A stretch of 64,000 nt of DNA from Pontibacter chinhatensis. GTDB lineage: Bacteria > Bacteroidota > Bacteroidia > Cytophagales > Hymenobacteraceae. The notes under the pieces are model-generated. The model was not told the DNA's origin, did no database searches, and saw only the letters and a list, made by a program, of their open reading frames with translations. Positions 44,104 to 53,425 of this stretch are shown here, one piece after another. Position numbers and translations under genes: made by a program. Where the stretch lies: assembly GCF_900113285.1 (NCBI RefSeq), contig NZ_FOOT01000004.1, forward strand, positions 62,001-126,000, in the 5' to 3' direction. Numbering within the stretch: position 1 is the stretch's first letter; the number at the start of each line of letters is the position of its first letter.

Positions 44104-44147
44104 AAAACAAAACGGCCGCAGGCGAATGCCTGCGGCCGTTTTGTTTT
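44104..44147. terminator. Terminator after the OmpA-like gene
   Basis: 20-bp perfect stem (44104-44123 and 44128-44147, AAAACAAAACGGCCGCAGGC) with tetraloop GAAT; A- and T-runs on both sides make it work in either direction. Confidence 0.92.
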
Positions 44148-44162
44148 TCTAATTCGGATACG

Positions 44163-45644
44163 TTAATCCAAATCAAGTTGCATATCCGGCGTGTTCATTT
44201 CGAAGCCTACCCTTCTGTTCTGAGCACGCTCTTTCTCAGTTCTACGCTTAGACAGACGCTCGTTCACTTTTACAAGTGGCTGCGTTTCGCCATAGCCCTT
44301 CGTTACCAGTCGGTCTGGGTTCTGTACGCCCTGCTGAATCAGGTACTCCTTCACCGCCTCGGCTCTCTTCTCAGAAAGCGCTTGGTTGTACTCCTCAGAA
44401 CCGATGTGGTCAGCGTGGCCTTTAATCAGCAGCACGTGTTCTGGATATTTCTGCAGCGCTACAGTGATGCTGTCGAGCAGTTGTTTGTAGCTATCCTGCA
44501 CACGGGCTCTGTCGAACTCGAAGCGTACTTTCTCTTCGATCAGCTTCTTAGTAGCAGCGTCGATTTCAGGGCAACCGTTCTCTGTGCCTGGGCCAGGTGT
44601 GTTAGGGCAAGCATCCTCGTTATCTGGCACACCGTCACCGTCAGAGTCTACAGGGCAGCCATCTGGGCCAACCTGAACACCGGCAGGAGTATCAGGGCAC
44701 TTATCCTGTGCATCAGCTACACCGTCGTTGTCAGAGTCAGGGCAACCGTTAGTAGCAGCAGTACCGGCCTCATCAGGGCACTGATCGTCTTTGTCGGCAA
44801 TACCGTCACCGTCGCGGTCAGGGCAACCATTCAGGTTCGCCACGCCAGCCTCGTTAGGGCACTCATCCTGGTAATCAGGAACTCCGTCGCCGTCAGTATC
44901 AATAGGGCAACCGTTCTTGTCTACCTGCACGCCAGTTGGGGTGTCAGGGCACTTGTCACGTCTATCCGGCACACCGTCACCGTCAGTGTCTTTCGCTTTG
45001 CCAAGGTTAAAGCCCAGACCTACGTTGTGCATCAGGAAACGATCGTTATCGCCGGTGTCGTAGCCGTCGATTTTATCCTGTCCGATGATCATGTAGTTAG
45101 TCTCCACGAAGGCGCTAACCGCATCTGAGAAACGCAGGCGAATACCGGCGCCACCTCTACCAGCAAGGGTAAAGAACTTGTCGTCGTTGTGCACAGCAGG
45201 GCCAGCAGGAGGCGCCGTGGCATCGGTCTTAGCCCAGGCACCGCCACCCGCAATCTGCAGGTATGGGCCGATAAAGGCATCCTCTTTCAGGATGGTGCCA
45301 TACATTTTAAGACGCAGGCCGAGCATAACGGTACCCATCTGCGCATCAAACTTACCACCTTCATACAGGCCTTTACCAGAATCCTCGGTGCTACCGTAGG
45401 TCAGGTGCAAGCCTGCGTCAAAAGAAGGGCTGATGTAGCGGTTCAGGGATATGCCTCCGCCCCACTCCAGGTCGCCAAATTTATCATCGCCTGTGATGTC
45501 GCCTTTATACTGCAAGGCGCTTCCGTATATCTGCAGGTTTGTTCGTTGGTCGCTGCTCTGCGCTATTGCGTCTGTTCCTGCTGCTACGAGCAAGGCCATA
45601 AGCGCGAAAGCAATTTTCTTAATTCTTGATAAATGTGTTTGCAT
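44163..45644 (-). CDS. OmpA-family outer-membrane protein with thrombospondin type-3 repeats
   Basis: 493 residues from ATG 45644. Signal peptide (IKKIAFALMALLVAAGTDAIA). Residues about 30-215 form an eight-strand-like beta-barrel (LQIYGSALQYKGDITGDDK, GAGIRLRFSDAVSAFVETNY). Residues about 225-370 hold five or six calcium-binding TSP3 repeats (DTDGDGVPDYQDECP, DRDGDGIADKDDQCP, DSDNDGVADAQDKCP). The C-terminal OmpA domain (VRFEFDRARVQDSYKQLLDS, LLIKGHADHIGSEEYNQALS, KGYGETQPL) binds peptidoglycan. It anchors the outer membrane to the wall. Confidence 0.94.
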   Translation of the reverse strand: MQTHLSRIKKIAFALMALLVAAGTDAIAQSSDQRTNLQIYGSALQYKGDITGDDKFGDLEWGGGISLNRYISPSFDAGLHLTYGSTEDSGKGLYEGGKFDAQMGTVMLGLRLKMYGTILKEDAFIGPYLQIAGGGAWAKTDATAPPAGPAVHNDDKFFTLAGRGGAGIRLRFSDAVSAFVETNYMIIGQDKIDGYDTGDNDRFLMHNVGLGFNLGKAKDTDGDGVPDRRDKCPDTPTGVQVDKNGCPIDTDGDGVPDYQDECPNEAGVANLNGCPDRDGDGIADKDDQCPDEAGTAATNGCPDSDNDGVADAQDKCPDTPAGVQVGPDGCPVDSDGDGVPDNEDACPNTPGPGTENGCPEIDAATKKLIEEKVRFEFDRARVQDSYKQLLDSITVALQKYPEHVLLIKGHADHIGSEEYNQALSEKRAEAVKEYLIQQGVQNPDRLVTKGYGETQPLVKVNERLSKRRTEKERAQNRRVGFEMNTPDMQLDLD

Positions 45645-46022
45645 GATTCTACAAAGTATATGTTGATATGAAGATACGTGCATGTTTGGATACGAGTTTT
45701 TTTTGTGCCAAAAAATTTGCACTCGTTCCCTAGGTCGGGTGCAGCCTACTAACATGCTTTTTCAAGGGGAGGAAATGTTCGCCCATAGGCACTCAATTGA
45801 TTAGGTTGAACATAAACTACTGTATACCACTATTTAAATTGCACCTGTTTCGAGTCAGGCAGTTCGCACAGTTTCTGTTTTATACTTCAAACTGAAACGA
45901 CAGAGCAAGGTTGTTTACTTCAATTTTTTTTGACTTAAGGCCCTTAATTTTTGTGTAAGCACAGTAAAAAAGGCCGTCAGCATACACTGACAGCCCTTAT
46001 ACTGCCAGTACAATCTAAAATG
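45645..46022. other. Intergenic gap, 378 bp
   Basis: Between two leftward genes. It holds a terminator for aminopeptidase P (45967-45995), an AT-rich upstream region for the OmpA-like gene, and TATACTTTG near 45656, which may serve as a -7-like box. No gene or repeat block is seen. Confidence 0.5.
45967..45995 (-). terminator. Terminator after aminopeptidase P
   Basis: On the minus strand GGCTGTCAG-tgtatg-CTGACGGCC, one mismatch, followed by TTTTTTACTG. Confidence 0.75.
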
Positions 46023-47315
46023 TTACCTGCCCTGCATCAGGCGCTCAATATCATCAGCCTCGATGGGGATATGCGCCATTAGGTCTTTCGGCCCATTGTG
46101 CGTCACCAGGATGTCGTTCTCCAGCCTTACACCAATGCCCTCCTCGCGGATGTAGATGCCCGGCTCGCAGGTAAACACCATGCCTTCCTCAAAGGGGCGG
46201 TACTTGTTGCCTACGTCGTGCACGTCCAGGCCCAGGTGGTGCGAGGTGCCGTGCATGAAGTATTTTTTGTACAGTGGTTTCTCGGGATCCTGATTGCGCA
46301 CGTCGCTCTCGTTAAGCAGGCCCAGCTTAATCAGTTCGTTCTCCATCACCGTGCCCACAAATTGATGGTACTGGGCCAGCGTATTACCGGGCACCAGCAT
46401 GCGGGTGGCTGTTTTCATCACCGTCAGCACGGCCTCGTATACTTCGCGCTGGCGTGGGGTGAACTTGCCGTTTACCGGCACGGTGCGCGTCAGGTCGGCG
46501 GCGTAGTTGGCGTACTCCGCCCCAAAGTCCATCAGCACCAGGTCGCCATCCTTGCACTCACGGTTGTTGTCGGTATAGTGCAGGATACAGGCGTTGATGC
46601 CGGAGGCGATGATTGACTCATAGGCCGCCCCCTTGGAGCGGTTGCGCAGAAATTCGTGGTAAATCTCTGCCTCAATCTCATACTCCATCACTCCTGGCTT
46701 TATAAAGCCCAGCAGCCTTCTGAAAGCTTTGTCGGTGATGTCGCAGGCCTGCTGAATCAGTTCTATCTCACGTTCTGACTTAATGGCCCGGAGCTGGTGC
46801 ATGATGGGAGCGCTGCGCTCATACTTGTGCAGCGGGTATTGTTCCTTGACTTTTTTGATGAAGCGGGCATCGCGGGTTTCTACCTCTACCACGGCACGCA
46901 GGTGCTCGTTGGTGTTCAGGTAGAGGTGCTCGGCCTCAAAGGCCAGCGAGTGCAGCACCTGATCAAATTGGTGCGTCCAGTAAATAGTTTGGATACCCGA
47001 AACTTCGCGGGCCTGTTCTTTGGTGAGTTTGTAGCCCTCCCAGGTCAGGATATGGTCGTTGGTCTCGCGGATGAAGAGGATTTCCTTTAGGTGCTCTTCC
47101 CGGCAGTCGTGGAACAGGAGCAGGATGCTTTCTTCCTGGTCTACGCCGGAGAGGTAAAATAAATCGCTGTTCTGCCGGAAGGGCATCGTACCGTCGGCAT
47201 TGGTGGGCATGATGTCGTTGGCGTGGAAGATAGCGATGGACGAGGGCTTGAGCTGCTTACAAAAGCTGTGGCGGTTGCGCACAAAAAGCTCCTGCCCTAT
47301 CGGAAGGTATTTCAT
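46023..47315 (-). CDS. Xaa-Pro aminopeptidase (aminopeptidase P, M24B)
   Basis: Removes N-terminal residues that precede proline. The 430-residue protein has the AMP_N domain (RNRHSFCKQLKPSSIAIFHA, FRQNSDLFYLSGV) and the pita-bread catalytic domain. The two-metal ligands are seen as Asp in LVLMDFGAEYANYAADLTRT, His in FMHGTSHHLGLDVHD, Glu in TCEPGIYI, and Glu in VRLENDILV. There is no signal peptide, so it is cytosolic. It stands alone, with a terminator after it. Confidence 0.95.
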   Translation of the reverse strand: MKYLPIGQELFVRNRHSFCKQLKPSSIAIFHANDIMPTNADGTMPFRQNSDLFYLSGVDQEESILLLFHDCREEHLKEILFIRETNDHILTWEGYKLTKEQAREVSGIQTIYWTHQFDQVLHSLAFEAEHLYLNTNEHLRAVVEVETRDARFIKKVKEQYPLHKYERSAPIMHQLRAIKSEREIELIQQACDITDKAFRRLLGFIKPGVMEYEIEAEIYHEFLRNRSKGAAYESIIASGINACILHYTDNNRECKDGDLVLMDFGAEYANYAADLTRTVPVNGKFTPRQREVYEAVLTVMKTATRMLVPGNTLAQYHQFVGTVMENELIKLGLLNESDVRNQDPEKPLYKKYFMHGTSHHLGLDVHDVGNKYRPFEEGMVFTCEPGIYIREEGIGVRLENDILVTHNGPKDLMAHIPIEADDIERLMQGR

Positions 47316-47440
47316 GTAGTTTTATTTAGTAGGGTTAAGCGCGTACTTTTTATACAACGAATATAGTATAAAACCACTGGGTGGGCAAAATTAGTATGTA
47401 GAGGGGTGAGAATTGAGCTTTATTCTGAGGCAAGATTTGC

Positions 47441-47974
47441 CTAATCTGCTTTTACCCAAATCCCTATACTTATACCCAACCCCACCAATACTTGCCAGCA
47501 GATGAAGAACAGAGCCGGGTCCTCTACAAGACCTGCCGAGGAGTTTATGCCAGGCAGGTATAACCTAAAGAACTGAGCAACGAACGGAGCGATACCTCCT
47601 AAAACCGCTGTTATTGCCAAACATGCTTTAAAGCTCCTTATGTTAAAGTATAAGCTATTGACCAAAAACAGGAGACCTGCCGACAAGGCTGAACCTAAAA
47701 CTATTCCTAGCTGTGCATCTTTCACTATTTTTGTAAACGCAACCACAGCTAAAGCTGAAATGAAAAACACAGGCAGTGCCAACATCAGCCCCAATCCTAA
47801 AGCTTTTAATTTATTTACCCTTACTTGATCAAGATTAGTCAGAATAATGACTACAATAAAAAGGAATGGGCTATAAAGTGCAGCTTGATTGTTTTTATCA
47901 GTATAAAAAGCACAAACTACAGTGATAAGGCAGGCTATAATTGTAGCTAGTATTCTTAAAACTTTAGCCATCAT
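47441..47974 (-). CDS. Membrane protein, 177 residues, function unknown
   Basis: Not recognised. Start taken at ATG 47974. Five or six hydrophobic helices are visible (VLRILATIIACLITVVCAFY, YSPFLFIVVIILTNL, LGLMLALPVFFISALAVVAF, IVLGSALSAGLLFLVNSLYF, LFFICWQVLVGLGISIGIWV). It is AT-richer than its neighbours. The start is 18 bp after the stop of the glycosyltransferase gene, so it is probably its operon partner. The resemblance to small DUF-type membrane proteins gives no role. Confidence 0.65.
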   Translation of the reverse strand: MMAKVLRILATIIACLITVVCAFYTDKNNQAALYSPFLFIVVIILTNLDQVRVNKLKALGLGLMLALPVFFISALAVVAFTKIVKDAQLGIVLGSALSAGLLFLVNSLYFNIRSFKACLAITAVLGGIAPFVAQFFRLYLPGINSSAGLVEDPALFFICWQVLVGLGISIGIWVKAD

Positions 47975-47991
47975 GCCCACTCCCAAACTCT

Positions 47992-48996
47992 CTAACTCCC
48001 CAACTCTCTAACCCTCAACACCTCCAGCAACTGCTCATTCTTAATTTCGCGAGCGCACTTAAAATGGCCTTGCGGGCAGGCCTTGTGGCCGTGCAAACCG
48101 CAGGGGCGGCAGTAAAGCGGTTCCTCGCGCTCTACCACCTGGGCAAAATCGGCCAGCGGACCGAAGCCGAAGCGCGGCACCGTGGAGCAGTAGATGGCGC
48201 AGGTGGGGGCATTGAGCGCGGAGGCCAGATGCATCGGGCCGGAGTCATTTACATAGTTGAGCACCGCGTCGCGCATCAGGGCAGCAGATTGCAGCAGGTT
48301 CAGCTGTCCGCAGAGGTTCTCCACACGCTGGTTTATACTTTGGCTGATGATCTCTTCGCAGTGCTGCTTGTCGGCGGGTGAGCCGAGCAGGTATACTTTA
48401 TACTTTGGGTCGAGGCTGTTGATTAGCTGCACCCACTGCTCCTGCGGGTATTGCTTGGTGAACCATACCGAGGTGGGCGCCATGCAGATAAACGGTTCCT
48501 GCTTCCACTGCTCTACTTTGGCAAAGTCGGCTTGGCTGGGGTACAGCTTTGGCTTGGCAGGCTTGGCGTTGGTTATACTTTGGATGAGCATGTTGTTGCG
48601 CTCCACCTCGTGGGTACCTGAGCGCACATCGTGCACATAACGCCGGGTAAACAGGCGCGAGAACGGGTTCTTCTCAAAACCCACTGTCTCCTTTGCCCCG
48701 GAAAATGCGGTCAGAAAGCCCGTGGCCCCGAAGCGCTGCACGTTTACCACCAAATCATACGTTTCGGCGCGGATTTGCGAGAGCAGCCGCAGCAGGCTTT
48801 TATACTTTCCCTCCTGCTTGTTCCAGATAAGCACCTGGCGCAGCAGCGGGTGGTCCTTCAGCAGTCCCTCGTTGCCTTTACGAAGCAGGAAGTCGAGTTG
48901 TGCCTCCGGGTAGTAAGTATGCAGCTTCTCCACCAGCGCCGTCGCCAACACTACGTCGCCCAGAAAAGCCGTTTGTATGATCAGTATTTTCTTCAT
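47992..48996 (-). CDS. Family 9 glycosyltransferase (heptosyltransferase-like)
   Basis: 334 residues. The opening MKKILIIQTAFLGDVVLATA and later FICMAPTSVWFTKQYPQEQW, LLGSPADKQHCEEI and YVNDSGPMHLASALNAPTCA are GT9/heptosyltransferase II-like marks. It ends in a Cys-rich tail, CRPCGLHGHKACPQGHFKC, with the same C-x2-C-x7-C-x6-C spacing as the protein at 35491. Likely builds the inner part of a surface glycan. It is followed by a membrane-protein gene on the same strand. Confidence 0.9.
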   Translation of the reverse strand: MKKILIIQTAFLGDVVLATALVEKLHTYYPEAQLDFLLRKGNEGLLKDHPLLRQVLIWNKQEGKYKSLLRLLSQIRAETYDLVVNVQRFGATGFLTAFSGAKETVGFEKNPFSRLFTRRYVHDVRSGTHEVERNNMLIQSITNAKPAKPKLYPSQADFAKVEQWKQEPFICMAPTSVWFTKQYPQEQWVQLINSLDPKYKVYLLGSPADKQHCEEIISQSINQRVENLCGQLNLLQSAALMRDAVLNYVNDSGPMHLASALNAPTCAIYCSTVPRFGFGPLADFAQVVEREEPLYCRPCGLHGHKACPQGHFKCAREIKNEQLLEVLRVRELGS

Positions 48997-49200
48997 GCTG
49001 CCGACAAAACTACGCGAAACGAGCTTTAGTTAAAAATGCAATATAAATCCGCAGCTTTTAACTTAATAATCTGAATATTTCACTAAATCTATCGTTAGCT
49101 GCTTGTGAATGCAGCGGCCATTACTTAAGTTGGCAAACTTAGCCTGCAAGAATATAACTTTATGAGTACACTTTTTCTCTCCTCCCCCTCTTTTAAAAGT

Positions 49201-49944
49201 ATGAAATACCTGGTTCTGCTGGCCCTGCCCCTGCTGCTGGCCGGCTGTGGCACCTCGGCCTACATGCCCAATGTGCCCAATGTGCCGATGTTCACGCAGA
49301 AAGGAGAGCTAAGTGCCGGAGGCCACGTTACCCCAAAAGGGAACATCACCTTTAACACCGCCTATGCTGTGTCGGACCACTTTGCCGTGCTGCTGAACGG
49401 CTCCATGCTGAGCAGCGAGCGCCGCAAGCGCGACATACGCCACAACCTGCTGGAGGCTGCCGGCGGCTACTTCACCACCTTCGGGCCGGAGAACAACCGC
49501 ATCCTGGAAATTTACGGCGGCTTTGGCGGCGGCAGCTCTGAGCGCACCGAGAAAAAGGAGGACAAGGAGACCGGCGAGATGACCTACGAGCGCCACGACG
49601 CCAACTTCAGCAAGTACTTTGTGCAGGTAAACTTCACCTCCAAGCGTAAAAGGTCGCTGCGGCTGCTCAACCGGGAGTTTCCGCTCAACTACGGCACGGC
49701 CCTGCGCGCCAGCTACCTCAACATGCACGACTATACTTTGAACAACGTCCCCGGCGAAACGGAGGACAATATTTTCCTGGAGCCGATCTTCTACACCCGC
49801 CTCACCCTGAACCCTGCCGTGCAGTTGCAGTACACCACCGGCACCACCATCGGCCTCAAGAACCGCGATGTGCTAACGGCAGCTTATTCCGTATTCTCGG
49901 CGGGCTTTGTAATTAATGTGGGGGGATTGCAGAAGGCGAGGTAG
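49201..49944 (+). CDS. Lipoprotein, likely beta-barrel, 247 residues
   Basis: Start at ATG 49201 gives MKYLVLLALPLLLAGC, a clear lipobox (LAGC). The mature part begins GTSAYMPNVPNVPMFTQKGE and continues with alternating strands (LSAGGHVTPKGNITFNTAYA, HFAVLLNGSMLSSERRKRD, ILEIYGGFGGGSSE, FFYTRLTLNPAVQLQYTTG-like) typical of small outer-membrane barrels of the Bacteroidota. The role is unknown. It is followed 3 bp later by a second lipoprotein gene. Confidence 0.75.
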   Translation: MKYLVLLALPLLLAGCGTSAYMPNVPNVPMFTQKGELSAGGHVTPKGNITFNTAYAVSDHFAVLLNGSMLSSERRKRDIRHNLLEAAGGYFTTFGPENNRILEIYGGFGGGSSERTEKKEDKETGEMTYERHDANFSKYFVQVNFTSKRKRSLRLLNREFPLNYGTALRASYLNMHDYTLNNVPGETEDNIFLEPIFYTRLTLNPAVQLQYTTGTTIGLKNRDVLTAAYSVFSAGFVINVGGLQKAR

Positions 49945-49947
49945 CGT

Positions 49948-50493
49948 TTGAAGTGGCCGTTTAGCGCAGTGCTCTATAAATTGGAATGGGCGGATGCAAC
50001 CATCTTTCTATGCAATGGGTCATACCAGCACAAACCAACTCATAACCAACCACCTATCAAACGCTCCGTGTTCGCACTCCTATGCCTGCTCTTCCTGCTG
50101 ACAAGCTGCGAGAAAAACGATGCTGATTTCCCTGAAGCGACCGAGACAGAAAACAGCCTGGTAGGCACTTGGGAGTTACGGTCCGTCACGAATGGTTGGG
50201 GAGGGGCAATCGAATACAAGCCTGGGAATGGCAATATTTACAGGTTCACCAAAGATACCTACGAGCGCATCACCGACGGCACCAAATACTCTGGTAAGTA
50301 TATTCTGAAGGATGAGGTCTCCAAACTCACCAACATGCCTATCAAGCGCATTATCTTTTATGAAGCCCATACCACCCCAAATCTGGATGATGACTTTGGA
50401 GTGCTGCACGTAAAAGTTGAGAACAATATACTTATAATAGCGGCTGATGCTTATGATGCTGGCTCTTCTACCTATGCCCGGAAAGTCCGGTAA
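49948..50493 (+). CDS. Lipoprotein, lipocalin-like, start uncertain
   Basis: The mature part has a lipobox (FLLTSC) after IKRSVFALLCLLFLL. The frame offers TTG at 49948, or GTG at 50068 which would drop the basic n-region, so the start is not settled. After the lipobox there is SLVGTWELRSVTNGWGGAIE, a lipocalin-like opening, then YRFTKDTYERITDGTKYSGK. It probably forms a pair with the lipoprotein upstream. The function is unknown. Confidence 0.65.
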   Translation: MKWPFSAVLYKLEWADATIFLCNGSYQHKPTHNQPPIKRSVFALLCLLFLLTSCEKNDADFPEATETENSLVGTWELRSVTNGWGGAIEYKPGNGNIYRFTKDTYERITDGTKYSGKYILKDEVSKLTNMPIKRIIFYEAHTTPNLDDDFGVLHVKVENNILIIAADAYDAGSSTYARKVR

Positions 50494-50607
50494 CAAGCGT
50501 ACTTGTCTTTTTCTTTTTTCCCCTATCTCTATGGTGAGCTTGTAGTCAACCTTCTATACTTTAAACTTTTCCTGGTACAAGCGTCTGCTTGCATCTTTCC
50601 CTCTTTC

Positions 50608-50679
50608 CTGGCGCAAGTCTTTAGACTTGTGTCCTACGATGGTGTTGGGTTTGTAACGCAACTGGCTCGCAGAGCCATA
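50608..50679 (-). repeat. Three-hairpin element, copy 4
   Basis: On the minus strand: stem 1 GGCTC-tgc-GAGCC, AGT, stem 2 TGCGTT-aca-AACCCA (one mismatch), linker, stem 3 CAAGTC-taaa-GACTTG, then CGCCAG. Confidence 0.88.
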
Positions 50680-51015
50680 CTTACTCTGGCTATACTTTAT
50701 ACTTGCTGATTTATACTTCCGCTAACGCGAGCTTGTAGCTCGTGTCCTTTTATACTTCATACTTTGATTTCATAGCCTCGGCTTACTTCCATTTGAAACA
50801 AGCTATCCTTATTAGCTGCCGTTCATCCTCTAGTTCCCACCAACGGCTCGTTGTATAGCATACTTTCTGCCCTCCCAGGCCGGGAGGCCTTGTTTTCCTG
50901 CTCAGCGCTATGTTCCCTCCTGCCCTCGTATCTCGGGCTGCCCTTAACGGGCACCGGATCTCACAAGGCGCTTCACAGAAAAACTGGGAATCAGTTCGAT
51001 AGCCACGGCTAATGC

Positions 51016-51116
51016 TGTCATCTCGACCCTCTTGAGGCGAGAGCCGAAGAGAGCCAGCGTAGCTGTGAGAGATCTGTTTAGAGTTTCATAGATCTCTCGC
51101 GCTGCTCGAGATGACA
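51016..51116. repeat. TGTCATCTCGAG element nested in copy E
   Basis: Left part TGTCATCTCGA at 51016-51026 and a right arm at 51090-51116 (key words CTGCTCGAGATGACA). The right arm, read in inverse, equals the 27-base left arm at 16799. The middle is longer than in the 16799 element. Confidence 0.78.
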
Positions 51117-51184
51117 AATAAGGGAGCAAGTATAGCTCCCTCCCCTGTTCTTAGGGGAGGGTTGGGGTAGGGTTGAACCTGTAG

Positions 51185-51204
51185 GGACAGGTCGCGACCT
51201 GTCC
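51185..51204. repeat. Perfect palindrome GGACAGGTCGCGACCTGTCC
   Basis: Same 20-base perfect palindrome as at 16718, here in copy E with inverted flanks (TGTAG on the left, GCGCGAGA on the right). Confidence 0.9.
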
Positions 51205-51440
51205 GCGCGAGAACTGTGGCAATGAAACTTATACTTCTGCCACAGCAATAACAGGCTCCCCTCCTTGGCTAAGGAGGGGTAGGGGTGGTTGGACCCGGAA
51301 CAGCAAAATAATTCCCTCCCCTGCTCTTAAGCTAGAACACTATTCAACGGGTATAACTCAGCCTATCCTCTACAACACCAGCCCTACTTTCCCCAGCGCA
51401 TTACATCCGCGATTCTCCGGAAAGTCCGGTTCTTTTTCCA

Positions 51441-51448
51441 TACCTTTG
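51441..51448 (+). promoter_or_regulatory. Putative -7 promoter box for the M16 peptidase gene
   Basis: TACCTTTG fits TAnnTTTG, 20 bp before the ATG. No -33 box at the usual spacing. Confidence 0.4.
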
Positions 51449-51467
51449 CAGGCTAATTCAGAATTGA

Positions 51468-52700
51468 ATGCTTGATTACCAAATATATACTTTACCCAAC
51501 GGCATAAGGGTAGTACACAAACAGGTGCTGCACACCAAGATAGCCCACAGCGGCTTTGTGATGGACATTGGCAGCCGCGACGAATTGCCGCACGAGCAGG
51601 GGCTGGCCCACTTCTGGGAGCACATGGCTTTTAAGGGCACACAGAAACGCAAGTCGTTCTACATCCTCAACCGATTGGAGGCCGTGGGCGGCGAACTCAA
51701 CGCCTATACCACCAAAGAGAAAATCTGCTTCTACAGCTCGGTGCTCGACAAGCACTTCGAGAAGTCGTTCGAGCTGCTCACCGATATCACCTTCCACTCT
51801 GTTTTCCCAGAGAGAGAAATTGAAAAGGAGCGCGGCGTGATTTTGGAGGAGATGTCGATGTACCTGGACACGCCCGAGGAGGCCATTGTGGACGAGTTCG
51901 ATGCGGTGGTATTCGACGGCCATGCGCTGGGTAACAACATTCTGGGCACCAAGGAGAGCGTGTCTGGTTTTCAGAAGCAGGACTTCCTCAACTTCATCGG
52001 CCGCAACCTGAGCACCGACGCGTTGGTGTTCTGCTCGGTGAGCAACCTGCCTTTCGAGAAGGTGGTGAAGCTGGCCGATAAGTACCTGAGCGACATCCCA
52101 AGTATAAAAAAGCAGCGTGAGCGCGTGCCGTTTACGGGGTATCTGCCTAAAATCGTTACCCTGGAAAAGCCCATCTCGCAGGCGCATTGTGTGATTGGGT
52201 GCCCAGCCTACCCTCTTAGCGACGACCGCCGCATCCCGTTCTTCATGCTCAACAACCTGCTGGGCGGCCCGGGCATGAACTCGCGCCTGAACCTGGCGGT
52301 GCGCGAGAAACACGGCCTGGTGTACACCATCGACTCCAACTATGCCACCTACATCGATACCGGCCTGCTGTCCATCTACTTCGGCACCGAGAAAAAGCAG
52401 CTCAAGCGCACCACGGCCCTCGTGTTGAAGGAGCTGAAGAAGCTGCGCGAAAAGCCATTGGGCTCGCTGCAACTGCACACGGCCAAAGAGCAACTGATGG
52501 GACAACTGGCCATGGCCGAGGAAAGCAACATGGGGCTGATGATGATGCTGGGCAAAAGTATACTCGACCAGGATCGTGTGGAATCGCTGAACGAAATTTT
52601 CGACAAGATTAAAAGTATAACGGCCTCCGACCTGACCGACATCGCCAACGACGTGCTGCGCGAGGAGAACCTGAGCATCCTGAATTATGTACCTAATTAA
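51468..52700 (+). CDS. M16 family zinc metallopeptidase (insulinase/processing-peptidase type)
   Basis: A 410-residue single-unit M16 peptidase. The inverted zinc motif HxxEH is HFWEH at residues 48-52, with the third ligand Glu in the later REIEKERGVILEEMSMYLD region. The C-terminal half holds the inactive-like M16_C domain (PISQAHCVIGCPAYPLSDDR, LNNLLGGPGMNSRLNLAVRE, KHGLVYTIDS). There is no signal peptide, so it is cytoplasmic or exported by another route. It is 80 bp ahead of an O-methyltransferase gene. Nearby genes give no sign of a peptide-toxin maturation locus. Confidence 0.92.
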   Translation: MLDYQIYTLPNGIRVVHKQVLHTKIAHSGFVMDIGSRDELPHEQGLAHFWEHMAFKGTQKRKSFYILNRLEAVGGELNAYTTKEKICFYSSVLDKHFEKSFELLTDITFHSVFPEREIEKERGVILEEMSMYLDTPEEAIVDEFDAVVFDGHALGNNILGTKESVSGFQKQDFLNFIGRNLSTDALVFCSVSNLPFEKVVKLADKYLSDIPSIKKQRERVPFTGYLPKIVTLEKPISQAHCVIGCPAYPLSDDRRIPFFMLNNLLGGPGMNSRLNLAVREKHGLVYTIDSNYATYIDTGLLSIYFGTEKKQLKRTTALVLKELKKLREKPLGSLQLHTAKEQLMGQLAMAEESNMGLMMMLGKSILDQDRVESLNEIFDKIKSITASDLTDIANDVLREENLSILNYVPN

Positions 52701-52780
52701 TGGTTACATTGCTGTATTGTTAAATGGTTAATCTATACAAACCAACAATTTAACCATCAACAATTTAACAATTTAAAACT

Positions 52781-53425
52781 ATGGAGTTTATAGACGAGGA
52801 ACTGCTGCATTACGCCGAGGACCATACTTCGCCGGAAAGTGAACTGCTGCACAAGATAAACCGCCAGACGCACCTGAGCGTGATGAAGCCGCGCATGCTG
52901 TCGGGGCACCTGCAGGGGCGTTTGCTGTCCATGTTTTCCAAAATGATACAGCCGCGCCAGATCCTGGAGATTGGCACCTACACCGGCTACTCGGCGCTGT
53001 GCATGGCTGAGGGGCTGCAGCCGGGCGGCACCCTGCATACCATCGACATCAACGAGGAGTTGGAGGAGCGCGTGCGGGGGTACTTTCAGGAGTCGGGCTA
53101 TGATGAAAGTATAAAACTATACATTGGCAACGCACTGGAAATTGTGCCTACCCTGGATACGGAGTTCGATTTGGTGTTCATCGATGCTGACAAGATCAAC
53201 TACGGCCGCTACTACGACATGGTGATTGACAAGGTGCGCCCCGGCGGCTACATCATTGCCGACAATGTGCTCTGGAGCGGCAAGGTACTGGAGAAGTTCC
53301 GCAAAAAGCTCGACGAGGACACCCAGGCCGTGATGGACTTTAACCAGCAGGTGCAGCAGGACGAGCGGGTGGAGAACATCCTCCTGCCTGTTCGCGACGG
53401 GCTGATGGTGGCCAGAAAAAAGTAA
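52781..53425 (+). CDS. O-methyltransferase (class I SAM, COMT-like)
   Basis: A 214-residue caffeoyl-CoA/catechol O-methyltransferase-like protein. SAM motif EIGTYTGYSALCMAEGL near residue 70, acidic HTIDINEELEERV near 88, and metal-type DLVFIDADKINYGRYYDMVI near 128, then GGYIIADNVLWSGKV. The substrate cannot be told; bacterial members act on phenols and, in some, on tRNA (TrmR-type). It ends in a short terminator. The gap upstream is AT-rich, with inverted AACAATTTAAC words. Confidence 0.88.
   Translation: MEFIDEELLHYAEDHTSPESELLHKINRQTHLSVMKPRMLSGHLQGRLLSMFSKMIQPRQILEIGTYTGYSALCMAEGLQPGGTLHTIDINEELEERVRGYFQESGYDESIKLYIGNALEIVPTLDTEFDLVFIDADKINYGRYYDMVIDKVRPGGYIIADNVLWSGKVLEKFRKKLDEDTQAVMDFNQQVQQDERVENILLPVRDGLMVARKK

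Larger units (their letters stand above)
50608..51306 (-). repeat. Composite intergenic repeat, copy E
   Basis: Inverse orientation, in the 974-bp gap before the M16 peptidase. Reading leftward: TTCCGGGTCCAACCACCCC opening at 51306, CCCCTCCTTAG/CTAAGGAGGGG hairpin, palindrome at 51185-51204, CCCTCCCC/GGGGAGGG hairpin, a nested TGTCATCTCGAG element (51016-51116), the conserved block at about 51012-50795 (second sub-family, as copy C), a single hairpin near 50720, and a three-hairpin element at 50679-50608. A further single hairpin lies at about 50558-50590. Confidence 0.85.

Noticed and set aside
51468..53425. M16 peptidase and O-methyltransferase as a peptide-natural-product locus
   Set aside because: No precursor peptide, cyclase or exporter adjoins them; both are common single genes.
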